Positions 38,823 to 46,643 of a DNA stretch of 51,319 bases are shown piece after piece; positions within the stretch are counted from its first letter, which is position 1; the number at the start of each line of letters is the position of its first letter. A model generated the notes under the pieces. It was not told the DNA's origin. It was given only the letters and a program-made list of their open reading frames with translations, and did not search any database. Source of the DNA: a virus. The translations under genes and the position numbers were made by a program. The stretch is taken from positions 1 to 51,319 of IMG/VR virus record IMGVR_UViG_3300017782_000026; one strand, 5' to 3'.

Positions 38823-40799
38823 TTAAAATGTCGGAGTGTATTCGAATGGTGGCGGTGGTGGATCATTCTCTTCCACAACATTGCTCGGATTAGGTGAAAT
38901 AAATGGATTCGTGTTCTCAACGAATATGCTTTCGCCCGTATTATCTTCCTCTACTACGAATGTAGATGGGTCAGTCATGTTAAAGTCATCAAACCCCTCT
39001 CTTCGTTTTCTATATCCATCTATTAGATGCTTCTTCATCATAGACTGAACCCGAATCAAGTCTGTACCTGCTAACGCTTCATCACCATCCCATCTTGGAT
39101 CATTACCATCACTTACACTACCACTTCTAGTACCTAAGTCTAGTTTAATGTAAGTCTTACCAACATGAATACCAGTAAAGCCTACTCTACTAGCGGCTAG
39201 TATAGCTTTCTGTCTATTCTCATCAGTAACATTCAGTTCTACAGCATATCCACTATACTTCTTATGATAAGCATCTACAGTACCCTGTTTCTTACCAAAG
39301 CGTCTAGCACGAGCATTCAAAACTTCTACGTCAGGCGCTACTCTTCCTTCTCTTAACTCGAATCGTTCTCCAGTAAGAGCAGACATACGCAATAGCTTAG
39401 ACCATACACCCTGCTTAACACCCTTCCATTGCTGATCTTCTATCACTTTATCACTAAACTTAATTAACTCAGTAGGACCTATATATGTTCTATCTATCTT
39501 CCTACCAAGAAACATATCTTTCTTCTTGTAGAGTTCATCAATAGCTTTTCTCTCATCGTCTGTGACGCCTTCTTCATGTATATAATCAACGTTCTCTGGT
39601 ATAGCTAGTTGTTGTGTAGCGGGATCTATATAACCAAGTTCACCAGGCTGTCTATACTTAACAACATACTTAACTCTTGGTGGCATTGGGGGTGGCATGA
39701 TAAGTATTACTTCTTCTAGATATCTATTCACACTATTATCAAGAGCCTTTTCATTTATTACAGCAGTACATGATTGTCTTATCGTATCACCAGCCTCTTC
39801 TGATATTCTAACAGCACCGGCTTCTACAGCAATCTTATACTCATTCTTACTAGAACAACTAAGGGCTTGTGATTCTCCAGTAATAGCATTTACTATCTTG
39901 TTGAACTCTTCTGCAGGCGAGAATATAATACCTAGTAGAACTTCTACGAAGTTACATAGTATGTGTAGTATCATTTGTATATTGGCTATAGTGGGTCTCT
40001 CAAACATAGCAATCATACCAGTAATAAACTTAGAAACATTGTTCTTGATTCTAGTCATGGTATCGCCATTATAGAAGTCTGTTGCTTCTTCTGTAATCTT
40101 ATCCATATAGCCACTAATGGTATTCTTTGGATCAGTGATAAGTTTAACTAGTTCTTTACCTAGCCCTTCCATACCATCAAGTATCTTCTTAATGACCTTC
40201 TCAAATAGTTTATCAATAATCTCTGTAAGTTTATCAGCAAACTCTTCAAGTAATTGTTCTTGTGTCTTCTTAATGGCTTCTTTCTTGAGATTCCACTCAA
40301 TGTTCTTTAGATCAGTCAACTTATCTAATGTAGCATCTAATAGAGAGAATGTAGCAAGTAACTCAGTTATCGTACTACCAAACTTACCACAAGTACCCTC
40401 GGCAATACTCTTAGCATAGTTATCATTATAATACAAGTCAAGATCATCTACAGTCTTAGCAACTAAGTTGTTCAGTTCACCCCCATTATAAGACTCTACA
40501 GCAATCTGTACATCAACAGGGTCTATGTTATTTGTAATAAGATAGTCAGCGACTTCAGCATAAAGTAAAGGAAACTGCCCTCTTCTACTAGCTAGTGTCG
40601 GGTACGCACCCAAGTCTATATCAGTAAGTATCTCATTCATTCCATCTGTGATAGACTTAACCGAAGCACGATCTATATTATCGAGTGGGTCAGGTCTAGA
40701 TATCAAAGGCGTAAAGTCGATGTCACCAATGTTATTAACATCAGTTAACTCCGAAAAACGACTTGCTAGTGGCGCAGTATTATTACATTCTATTGACAT
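38823..40799 (-). CDS. Virion protein with degenerate M15-peptidase-like domain
   Basis: 658 residues. The N-terminal part is helical and amphipathic (KKTQEQLLEEFADKLTEIID, then KLFEKVIKKILDGM) with a hydrophobic stretch (IQMILHILCNFVEVLLGIIF) near residues 280-300. The C-terminal domain (about 500-575) follows the M15A D-Ala-D-Ala peptidase plan: G517YAVEL, then AASRVGFTGIHVG, then YIKLDLG. In the canonical form (S.H..G.A.D ... FIH.D.G) the zinc ligands are H, D and H; here the aligned residues are K514, E521 and K552. A His lies two positions off (H512). Thus the fold seems kept but the metal site changed. The C-terminus is Pro-rich. It is placed between gp5 and gp25, so it may be a hub or tail-tip protein that once cut peptidoglycan. 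Confidence 0.7.
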   Translation of the reverse strand: MSIECNNTAPLASRFSELTDVNNIGDIDFTPLISRPDPLDNIDRASVKSITDGMNEILTDIDLGAYPTLASRRGQFPLLYAEVADYLITNNIDPVDVQIAVESYNGGELNNLVAKTVDDLDLYYNDNYAKSIAEGTCGKFGSTITELLATFSLLDATLDKLTDLKNIEWNLKKEAIKKTQEQLLEEFADKLTEIIDKLFEKVIKKILDGMEGLGKELVKLITDPKNTISGYMDKITEEATDFYNGDTMTRIKNNVSKFITGMIAMFERPTIANIQMILHILCNFVEVLLGIIFSPAEEFNKIVNAITGESQALSCSSKNEYKIAVEAGAVRISEEAGDTIRQSCTAVINEKALDNSVNRYLEEVILIMPPPMPPRVKYVVKYRQPGELGYIDPATQQLAIPENVDYIHEEGVTDDERKAIDELYKKKDMFLGRKIDRTYIGPTELIKFSDKVIEDQQWKGVKQGVWSKLLRMSALTGERFELREGRVAPDVEVLNARARRFGKKQGTVDAYHKKYSGYAVELNVTDENRQKAILAASRVGFTGIHVGKTYIKLDLGTRSGSVSDGNDPRWDGDEALAGTDLIRVQSMMKKHLIDGYRKRREGFDDFNMTDPSTFVVEEDNTGESIFVENTNPFISPNPSNVVEENDPPPPPFEYTPTF

Positions 40800-40859
40800 G
40801 ATAGCCCTTGACAGATAATAGTATTAGTGTTATAATGGTATTGATAACCACCCAAAAAG

Positions 40860-40867
40860 TATTTAGT
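40860..40867 (-). promoter_or_regulatory. Possible variant late promoter (ACTAAATA)
   Basis: Minus-strand ACTAAATA in the 69-base gap between gp5 and the M15-like gene, with two mismatches to TATAAATA but the TAAATA core kept. It is about 60 bases upstream of the M15-like ATG. This is a candidate only. Confidence 0.35.
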
Positions 40868-40868
40868 G

Positions 40869-42449
40869 TTAGTCATTAGGATCACTCCTCATCAGATTCA
40901 CGATTGGATGATACCATCTCTCAGTTTTTGGTGGTATGACAGGGTGGGCTGCATTCTCAATCTTCTGTGGCTTAACTACTTTAGCAGTCTCTAGTGCTAT
41001 ATTAGGAATCACAGAGAACGTTGTGCTTTGTAGTAACTGTGGTGCTTTCGATGTCGCAACTGTTCCCGAAGCAAGACCTGATGTAAGGCTTCCAGTACCA
41101 TTACCAATGTTTACTAACGTACCATCCATATTCACTAGTCCACCAGCCCCTAATCCAAGTTGCCCTGTAGCATGAAGGTCCATCGTACCAACACTCTTGA
41201 TTCCAAGTGCGGCTCCAGAGTTAATACCCATTGCTCCAAGTGATTCAATATTCACTGTACCAAGCCCTTCGATACGAGTAGATGTAAGACTCTGTATGTC
41301 AATACCAAGATGCCCTAAATCGGGCGCAGGTAATGTCTGATCACTAATTGCAGGTGTACCCATACTGTGTATTCGTGTATATGCGGCACTGTTTAGATTC
41401 ATCTTATAAGCATCAACGTGGAAGTCACCCCCATCACCGGCTAAGTTAGCAGGACCACCCGGTAATAGACACTGAAAGTACATACCGCCCAGGGTTGTCT
41501 TAGCTTTTAGATTTGTCATTGCAACCATATTGATATCATCAGCACTAGCAAATATACCAACACCTGAACCCGATATATTCGTCTTAATGTTAGCATCAAG
41601 ATTAATATTACGAGCGGCTCTTACGTTAAAGTCAGTACATTCGATATCAAGACTACCATTGATCTGTATCTTACCTTTCTTACCAATCTTTATTGTATAG
41701 TCTTCTTCGATATTAGTATGTGAAGAGCCTCGAACAAAGTTTGACTCTACACCCTGAGTTGATGTATACTTATCACCAAAGGCTTTAACAAAGATAGTAC
41801 CATTTGGATCAATCTGAAAGACAGAGCCTGAACTATGAGAGATAAGAAAGTAATCACTTGATTCGCCTTCTTTACCATCTCCAATCACAATAAAGTTATC
41901 TCCGCCTTTACTTTTGATGACTCTATTGTTATAATTGTTTTCAGGCATCATAATAGGTGGCTCATCAAAGGCTGCCCCATCTGCTTGTTCGATACCTGTA
42001 TTCGATAATACTCTCTGTAGTAGTGTCTGCCCCTTACCTGCTTCTTCACCGCTTTGATAACGATGAAGTGGTGGGCGCCCGAATTGATTCACTACATCTG
42101 GTGGAAGATAAGGGTCTTCACCAGGTTCGCCTGAACCAAAAGGCATCTGTAGATGTTGCCCAGGTATACGCCCCATCACCATTGGCTGTTGTGCTTCTGC
42201 TCCATCAATAAAGAAACCAAACACCCAATCGCCTACTGTAGGAATGACTGGTGATACTCCATATGTACCATCTAATACAGTAGCCCAAGGCAAATGCTCT
42301 GTAGGAACACTATCACCACCCTCTTCAGCTTCTGGAACACGAGGTGGATGAATACCAAACACTCTTACTCTCACTCGCCCGCCATTCGTTTTATCATGAA
42401 TGTCTTCAACAACACCCACAAAGTGTAACATATTCGTAAACAAACTCAT
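40869..42449 (-). CDS. gp5: Baseplate hub/spike protein gp5 without lysozyme domain
   Basis: 526 residues. The N-terminal 130 residues form the OB-fold of gp5 (MLHFVGVVEDIHDKTNGGRV, then VRVFGIHPPRVPE, PTVGDWVFGFFIDG, QQPMVMGRIPG). About residues 175-460 read as the triple beta-helix spike: VIKSKGGDNFIVIGDG, SGSVFQIDPNGTIFVKAFGD, EDYTIKIGKKGKIQINGSL, then Gly/Ile-rich repeats (LGHLGIDIQSLTSTRIEGLG, TVNIESLGAMGINSGAALGI). T4 gp5 carries a lysozyme domain between these parts; here the linker is only about 45 residues and no lysozyme motif is visible. This resembles the lysozyme-free gp5 of marine relatives. ATG follows directly on the stop of the 28-residue microprotein, whose 3' end holds the GAGG ribosome site. 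Confidence 0.92.
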   Translation of the reverse strand: MSLFTNMLHFVGVVEDIHDKTNGGRVRVRVFGIHPPRVPEAEEGGDSVPTEHLPWATVLDGTYGVSPVIPTVGDWVFGFFIDGAEAQQPMVMGRIPGQHLQMPFGSGEPGEDPYLPPDVVNQFGRPPLHRYQSGEEAGKGQTLLQRVLSNTGIEQADGAAFDEPPIMMPENNYNNRVIKSKGGDNFIVIGDGKEGESSDYFLISHSSGSVFQIDPNGTIFVKAFGDKYTSTQGVESNFVRGSSHTNIEEDYTIKIGKKGKIQINGSLDIECTDFNVRAARNINLDANIKTNISGSGVGIFASADDINMVAMTNLKAKTTLGGMYFQCLLPGGPANLAGDGGDFHVDAYKMNLNSAAYTRIHSMGTPAISDQTLPAPDLGHLGIDIQSLTSTRIEGLGTVNIESLGAMGINSGAALGIKSVGTMDLHATGQLGLGAGGLVNMDGTLVNIGNGTGSLTSGLASGTVATSKAPQLLQSTTFSVIPNIALETAKVVKPQKIENAAHPVIPPKTERWYHPIVNLMRSDPND

Positions 42450-42536
42450 CTATTCACCATCCTCTAACTTCAAATATATCGTATAACTTATTGATATTAC
42501 TAATAAAACTCCAATCATGTCACTCCACTCACTCAT
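42450..42536 (-). CDS. 28-residue single-span membrane microprotein
   Basis: A 28-codon ORF (ATG at 42536, TAG at 42452-42450) fills the whole gap between gp27 and gp5. It begins MSEWSDMIGVLLVISI and continues SYTIYLKLEDGE. Residues 7-22 form one hydrophobic segment flanked by acidic ends. Its ATG overlaps the gp27 stop (ATGA), it has a GGAGG ribosome site, and its stop abuts the gp5 ATG. Such exact packing is strong support for translation. Function is unknown; it could be a membrane-associated lysis or hub-targeting peptide, or it may mainly serve to couple gp5 translation to gp27. Confidence 0.65.
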   Translation of the reverse strand: MSEWSDMIGVLLVISISYTIYLKLEDGE

Positions 42537-43870
42537 GATAAGCCTCCTTTCGTAACGGCTAAGATACTTGTATAGATATCGCCGTCAAAACTATGTACAT
42601 TAGATAGTACAAGATACTTACCACTTCTCTGCTTATCTTTTTCTCTTGTGCCTTGTAACGAATGGCTTAACTTATATAGATTAAGTTCAATAATGTCACC
42701 TACTCGTATGGCGTGTTGCCCATGTATAGATAGACCAAAAGCATTAGCCTGTAAATGATAATTTGTAGTCGGCTTTGATGTATAGTTCTCGAAGTAATGC
42801 TGATATGGCTTCTGCATATACTGCTCGCCTTCGTTCTGCCCTATCTGAGGAAAGTCTGCAATCAATGTAGTCTCGTGGGCACTGCCAAAAGGCATAAAGC
42901 TGGAGATAAACGCAGACGAATGTGTAGTCTTGATGGGTTCTGGATAGTCGTAGCCATCGCTCTCTATAGAATAGTCATAGGCCCTTGTCACTCTCGTTCT
43001 GTTCACAAGATCGAGTTCGGTCACTCGCCTTCGTATGGTTCCCTGCTTCATATCAGAGAATGAATCGACATGACCGCCAAAGTTAATGTTGTTTATACTC
43101 TGTTGCGCTCTGATTTGCCCTGGTCCTGTGTTGTCATTTAACACGGAGTAATTAAAAATATGGCGGTTTATTTCTTCCTCTGTTTTACCCTTGTTTGCAC
43201 GGTCTTTTTTGATCAGATACTCATGCGTACAGAAATAATACTTCTCTCTTGTCTCAAAGAATTTAAATAAACTTGATTTACTATCACTACTATATGCTCT
43301 TCTAGATAAAAACTGCATTGCGGCATCAGGTCTAAGGTTAGGAATGACTAAAGTTTGCTCTCCATCTGTGTGTTCTATCTCTAGTTCTTTACTACTTCCC
43401 ATATAATAGTCATCGAATATGATTCTAGCCATGTCGCTTATTCTAATTTTTGAGAAGGATCTTTTTATTTCTTTTGTATCAGAGAATAGTTTATCTTCTG
43501 TAGTGAAGTTTAATGTATATTTCATTGTTCTATCGTTACCAGAACTTGCAGGTGATACGTCTTCTATTGAATATACAATGAATTCATGTGTTTCTACTTC
43601 TCCATAGAAGTCTGTGTAGGTCACTTCGAGTTTTTCTTCGCCTCTTATGGGCAGGTCTTCGATGAGATTATCGCCTTCTACTAGCTTCATTGTGCCTGTA
43701 AGAAAGGGTGAATCCATACTTTCTGATAGAGTCCAGTTGGTTACGACCTTTGTGATGTCTACGAAATCGGGCAGACTGGCGCTTTTGGCTCTTTGCTCGT
43801 CTGGATAGAGGGGATAGAGTACGGCGCTCTTCAGAACATAAAAGCCAGCATTAGATAATAAATCAGTCAT
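42533..43870 (-). CDS. gp27: Baseplate hub protein gp27-like
   Basis: 445 residues counted from ATG at 43870 (an in-frame TTG 15 bases upstream is less likely). T4 gp27 has 391 residues and forms the trimeric hub that holds gp5. Here the N-terminal block VVTNWTLSESMDSPFLTGTM, then KLVEGDNLIEDLPIRGEEKL, FIVYSIEDV, the RTMKYTLNFTTEDKLFSDTK strand and ISDMARIIFDDYY fit the hub (gpD/gp27-like) fold. The C-terminal AIRVGDIIELNL block and KYLVLSNVHSFDGDIYTSI match its last barrel. Assignment rests on position directly ahead of gp5 and on these blocks. It overlaps gp53 by eight bases and the microprotein by four. Confidence 0.85.
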   Translation of the reverse strand: MTDLLSNAGFYVLKSAVLYPLYPDEQRAKSASLPDFVDITKVVTNWTLSESMDSPFLTGTMKLVEGDNLIEDLPIRGEEKLEVTYTDFYGEVETHEFIVYSIEDVSPASSGNDRTMKYTLNFTTEDKLFSDTKEIKRSFSKIRISDMARIIFDDYYMGSSKELEIEHTDGEQTLVIPNLRPDAAMQFLSRRAYSSDSKSSLFKFFETREKYYFCTHEYLIKKDRANKGKTEEEINRHIFNYSVLNDNTGPGQIRAQQSINNINFGGHVDSFSDMKQGTIRRRVTELDLVNRTRVTRAYDYSIESDGYDYPEPIKTTHSSAFISSFMPFGSAHETTLIADFPQIGQNEGEQYMQKPYQHYFENYTSKPTTNYHLQANAFGLSIHGQHAIRVGDIIELNLYKLSHSLQGTREKDKQRSGKYLVLSNVHSFDGDIYTSILAVTKGGLS

Positions 43871-44420
43871 GCAATACAGTTCCAAGTTGATCTTTGATTG
43901 TAGATAATAAACCTTTGTTAATTAAAACAATTTCTCGTCTGGCTTCGTTTTGAGAAAATTCGTAATCATATACACGAACTGGATAGAACTTTGCTTTCTC
44001 TGTTGGTGATGTATTTAAATATGATGCACGATTTAATTGAATAGCAGGGTCTTCAAACTCTTGATAATATAAAATATTTGAGCCAATTGTTGCATTCTTA
44101 GCCCATTCTATTACAGCGTCACCTGTTGTGTTTGCTTCTTTTGCGTACTGCACTTTAATATATTCATCTAATTCTTTTTCTGACTTAGGCCAGTGTGAAT
44201 ATGGATCAATAATATCATTAGCCATAAGCACTAACCAAGAATACTGTACTGAATCATAATAAAGATATGCTACGTCTTCCGGTCTCTCGCCTTCTGCAAT
44301 TGTATATGTCATATAAGCAAGAGCAGATGATTCAACAATTGAATCTAATTTAGCCTTACGAGTGATATCAGCAAGAGTCTCGCCATGAAATTTTGTTGTG
44401 GGAAAGTTCTCGAAGTACAT
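43863..44420 (-). CDS. gp53: Baseplate wedge protein gp53
   Basis: 185 residues (T4 gp53 has 196). gp53 completes the inner wedge and clamps it to neighbouring wedges. Clear family blocks: N-terminal MYFENFPTTKF, ESSALAYMTYTIAEGERPED, VAYLYYDSVQYSWLVLMAND (LysM-like segment), and IIDPYSHWPKSEKELDEYI. The start lies two bases after the gp48 stop, with GGAG as ribosome site inside the gp48 end. Confidence 0.93.
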   Translation of the reverse strand: MYFENFPTTKFHGETLADITRKAKLDSIVESSALAYMTYTIAEGERPEDVAYLYYDSVQYSWLVLMANDIIDPYSHWPKSEKELDEYIKVQYAKEANTTGDAVIEWAKNATIGSNILYYQEFEDPAIQLNRASYLNTSPTEKAKFYPVRVYDYEFSQNEARREIVLINKGLLSTIKDQLGTVLHD

Positions 44421-44422
44421 AA

Positions 44423-45682
44423 TTATGCTCCATTCGATGAGAATGTAACGCCTTCAATACCACTTGGGCTTGCACCCGCTATCTGAGCATCACTGTACCC
44501 CTGATCTTTTAGCTGTGATTTAGGCACTACTTTGGATTGTGTTGCTCCACTTTGGAGCGTTGTCGTGATTGTTACTTCATCATCGGCTCTCTGTTGATTA
44601 GGAGTTGGTGGTTGATTCGTACTCGTTCTTACGACAGTAGCATCATATTCTGGTGCTTCGTCATCTGAAAGAGTTTCTGTGATAGCATCTTCGACTTTCT
44701 CTGCAAGATATTCTTCTAATAAATCAGATGGTTGATGATCAGCCGCTGTATGAATAAATGCTTCATTTAGCGTCATTGTAATACGAATAGCAGATGGCTT
44801 GCCACCCTTATTTAATGCAATACCATTAGGAGTATAGTCAATAGATAGATTTGATATCATACTTGTTTTAAATCTTAGGAAGTATGACTCGTTGACGCCC
44901 ATTAAATAAATATTACACATAGCAGGGTAGCGCATAATACCACGATCAACAACTTCAATACCAGTACTATCTGCATCTGAACCAAACGCTGACTGCACTT
45001 TTGGTAACACCATTCGTTGTAATGTACGAATAATTTTCTTTAATTCTTTTGCTTCGCTCTCGCTTTCTGGTGATAATAACCATTCTAGTGAGTGTACTTT
45101 GAGGTCGACACCCTTAAATACCATACTCGCAAATGGATTTACTGCTGTACCTCGCCCTTTACCCAGACCATTGGCAAAGTCTGGCGACATTTTAGTCAGA
45201 CCTGCTCGTGTGATAAATCCACTAGAATCCAAAGCACCTTCAGCAGTTCTACTAGCCCCGTCTACAATAGATCGTACTGTTGCCGCAACATCTTTACCAC
45301 CTAAAAGTCTACCTGCAAGATTGGCTATGTTACCCGCCCCCACTTTAACAAAATCTGATACTCGCTTTGCATCACCTGGGTCAGACGCTAACTGTGCAGT
45401 AAATCCACCAACAAGCCCTAGTTCGTCACCCCCAACATTCACTTTTAAATTATCTTGAATTTGTTTGGGTAGAGGCAGCATTATTTCTGCAAGACGCTTT
45501 TCTTCTGAGCCTTTTAATCCCCCATAGTTATATTCAAAGAATCGCATGAGCGTTCCATGTGCGCCTATATTTTTAGGGAAAGTCATTACTGTTGACGGGC
45601 CCTTGTTCTCAACTCTTCTTTGAGCAATATGCTCCATAGGGTTTGTCTTGAGTAATCCTTTATTGCCTTTTGTAGATGACAT
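44423..45682 (-). CDS. gp48: Baseplate tail tube cap gp48
   Basis: 419 residues from the ATG at 45682 (MSSTKGNKGLLKTNP). A longer frame to 45751 starts with TTG and would run through the promoter region and into gp4, so the ATG with AAAGG ribosome site is chosen. gp48 sits on the hub and, with gp54, starts the tail tube. Family blocks: FFEYNYGGLKGSEEKRLAEI, MLPLPKQIQDNLKVNVGGDE, SLEWLLSPESESEAKELKKI, RYPAMCNIYLMGVNESYFLR and LSIDYTPNGIALNKGGKPSA. The last two are typical of tube-fold proteins. The C-terminal 90 residues are Thr/Ser/Gln-rich and probably flexible. It heads the minus-strand operon. Confidence 0.9.
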   Translation of the reverse strand: MSSTKGNKGLLKTNPMEHIAQRRVENKGPSTVMTFPKNIGAHGTLMRFFEYNYGGLKGSEEKRLAEIMLPLPKQIQDNLKVNVGGDELGLVGGFTAQLASDPGDAKRVSDFVKVGAGNIANLAGRLLGGKDVAATVRSIVDGASRTAEGALDSSGFITRAGLTKMSPDFANGLGKGRGTAVNPFASMVFKGVDLKVHSLEWLLSPESESEAKELKKIIRTLQRMVLPKVQSAFGSDADSTGIEVVDRGIMRYPAMCNIYLMGVNESYFLRFKTSMISNLSIDYTPNGIALNKGGKPSAIRITMTLNEAFIHTAADHQPSDLLEEYLAEKVEDAITETLSDDEAPEYDATVVRTSTNQPPTPNQQRADDEVTITTTLQSGATQSKVVPKSQLKDQGYSDAQIAGASPSGIEGVTFSSNGA

Positions 45683-45695
45683 ATCTGAACCTTTA

Positions 45696-45703
45696 TATAA
45701 ATA
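45696..45703 (+). promoter_or_regulatory. T4-type late promoter for gp4 operon
   Basis: Exact TATAAATA on the plus strand. The expected start near 45709 gives a 35-base leader before the gp4 ATG at 45745. It faces a minus-strand promoter 21 bases to its right. Confidence 0.8.
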
Positions 45704-45723
45704 ATAAGTTAGTCTATGACAAT

Positions 45724-45731
45724 TATTTATA
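45724..45731 (-). promoter_or_regulatory. T4-type late promoter for gp48 operon
   Basis: Exact TATAAATA on the minus strand. The expected start near 45718 gives a 35-base leader to the gp48 ATG at 45682. It points toward the plus-strand promoter at 45696-45703, so the two transcripts overlap by about ten bases at their 5' ends. Confidence 0.8.
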
Positions 45732-45744
45732 TGAGTTTTATAAC

Positions 45745-46200
45745 ATGGCAAAGTATTATCAGGGAAGATTTAAACCTAAAAATCCACAAAAATATAAGGG
45801 TGACCCGACTAATATAATATACAGAAGTGGTTGGGAACTGAAGCTGATGTCTTATTTAGACAAGCACCCACACGTTATTAAGTGGAATAGTGAAGAAATT
45901 ATTGTACCATATCGTTCACCTATAGATGGAAGAATGCACAGATATTTTCCAGACTTTTATGTAGAACAGATAAATAGACAGAAGAAGAAAGAAAAAGTAC
46001 TGATAGAGGTGAAGCCATATGCTCAAACGCAAGCACCAAAGGTACAGAATACAAAAAGAAATAAGCCTACAAAAAGATACTTGAATGAAGTAAAAACTTG
46101 GGGCGTTAACTCTGCTAAATGGAAAGCGGCTGAAGAGTTTTGTAAGGATAGAGGGTATATCTTTAGAATAATCACCGAAAATGAATTAGGAATAAAGTAA
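45745..46200 (+). CDS. gp4: Head completion nuclease gp4
   Basis: 151 residues from ATG at 45745. An in-frame ATG 69 bases upstream would start before the late promoter, so it is rejected. gp4 (T4 genes 50/65/4) is needed for head completion and has a TnsA/restriction-nuclease-like fold. The sequence has MAKYYQGRFKPKNPQKYKGD, SGWELKLMSYLDKHP, then the PD-(D/E)xK set: E31, D70 in RYFPDFYV, and E88-V-K90 in VLIEVKPY. All catalytic residues appear present. The stop overlaps the start of the next gene (TAATG). It leads the plus-strand operon. Confidence 0.93.
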   Translation: MAKYYQGRFKPKNPQKYKGDPTNIIYRSGWELKLMSYLDKHPHVIKWNSEEIIVPYRSPIDGRMHRYFPDFYVEQINRQKKKEKVLIEVKPYAQTQAPKVQNTKRNKPTKRYLNEVKTWGVNSAKWKAAEEFCKDRGYIFRIITENELGIK

Positions 46201-46643
46201 TGTATGATTATAAATGTAATGTAGTTAAGATAGTAGATGGTGATACTGTAGATGTGGACATCGATCTAGGTTTTGGTATCTGGATGAGAAACGAAAGAGT
46301 TCGTATCATGGGCATCGACACACCTGAATCAAGAACAAGAGACTTAGTAGAGAAGAAGTTTGGTCTAGCCGCAAAGGAAAGACTCAAGCAACTACTAGGT
46401 GAGAAAACAGTATTGCGTACACAAATCGCAAGAAATGGCGAAGACATGAAAGGTAAGTTTGGTCGTATTCTTGGTGACTTTGATGTATATGATGCTCAGA
46501 CTGATGCTGTAAGACCAGTCACAAAGATATTAATTGACGAGGGTCATGCTGTACTCTATTTTGGTGGATCAAAAGAAGAGATTCAAGAGAAGCATATGCT
46601 CAATAGACAAAGATTAATCGAAGAAGGTGTAGTAATACTCTAA
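46200..46643 (+). CDS. Staphylococcal-nuclease-like (thermonuclease) protein
   Basis: 147 residues. The SNase fold signature is complete: NVVKIVDGDTVDVDIDLGFG near residues 7-26 with metal-binding Asp residues, then RVRIMGIDTPESR with R35, D40, T41 and E43, and GKFGRILGDF with R89 as the second catalytic Arg. The set Arg-Glu-Arg matches active calcium-dependent nucleases. No signal peptide is seen, so it acts in the cell or in the virion. It lies between gp4 and a virion protein gene with TAATG overlaps on both sides, suggesting a role in head completion or in host/competitor DNA degradation rather than a stray gene. Confidence 0.9.
   Translation: MYDYKCNVVKIVDGDTVDVDIDLGFGIWMRNERVRIMGIDTPESRTRDLVEKKFGLAAKERLKQLLGEKTVLRTQIARNGEDMKGKFGRILGDFDVYDAQTDAVRPVTKILIDEGHAVLYFGGSKEEIQEKHMLNRQRLIEEGVVIL

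Noticed and set aside
45099-45458. 119-codon open frame on the plus strand opposite gp48
   Set aside because: It lies wholly within gp48 on the other strand, has no ribosome site or promoter, and its product is low-complexity Ser/Pro-rich, as expected from a shadow frame.
45676-45744. N-terminal extension of gp4 to an upstream ATG
   Set aside because: The upstream ATG precedes the late promoter box, so the transcript would not contain it; the family sequence begins at MAKYYQGRF.
46209-46216. TATAAATG, near match to the late promoter
   Set aside because: One mismatch in the conserved end of the box, and it is inside the nuclease gene just after its start where no promoter is needed.
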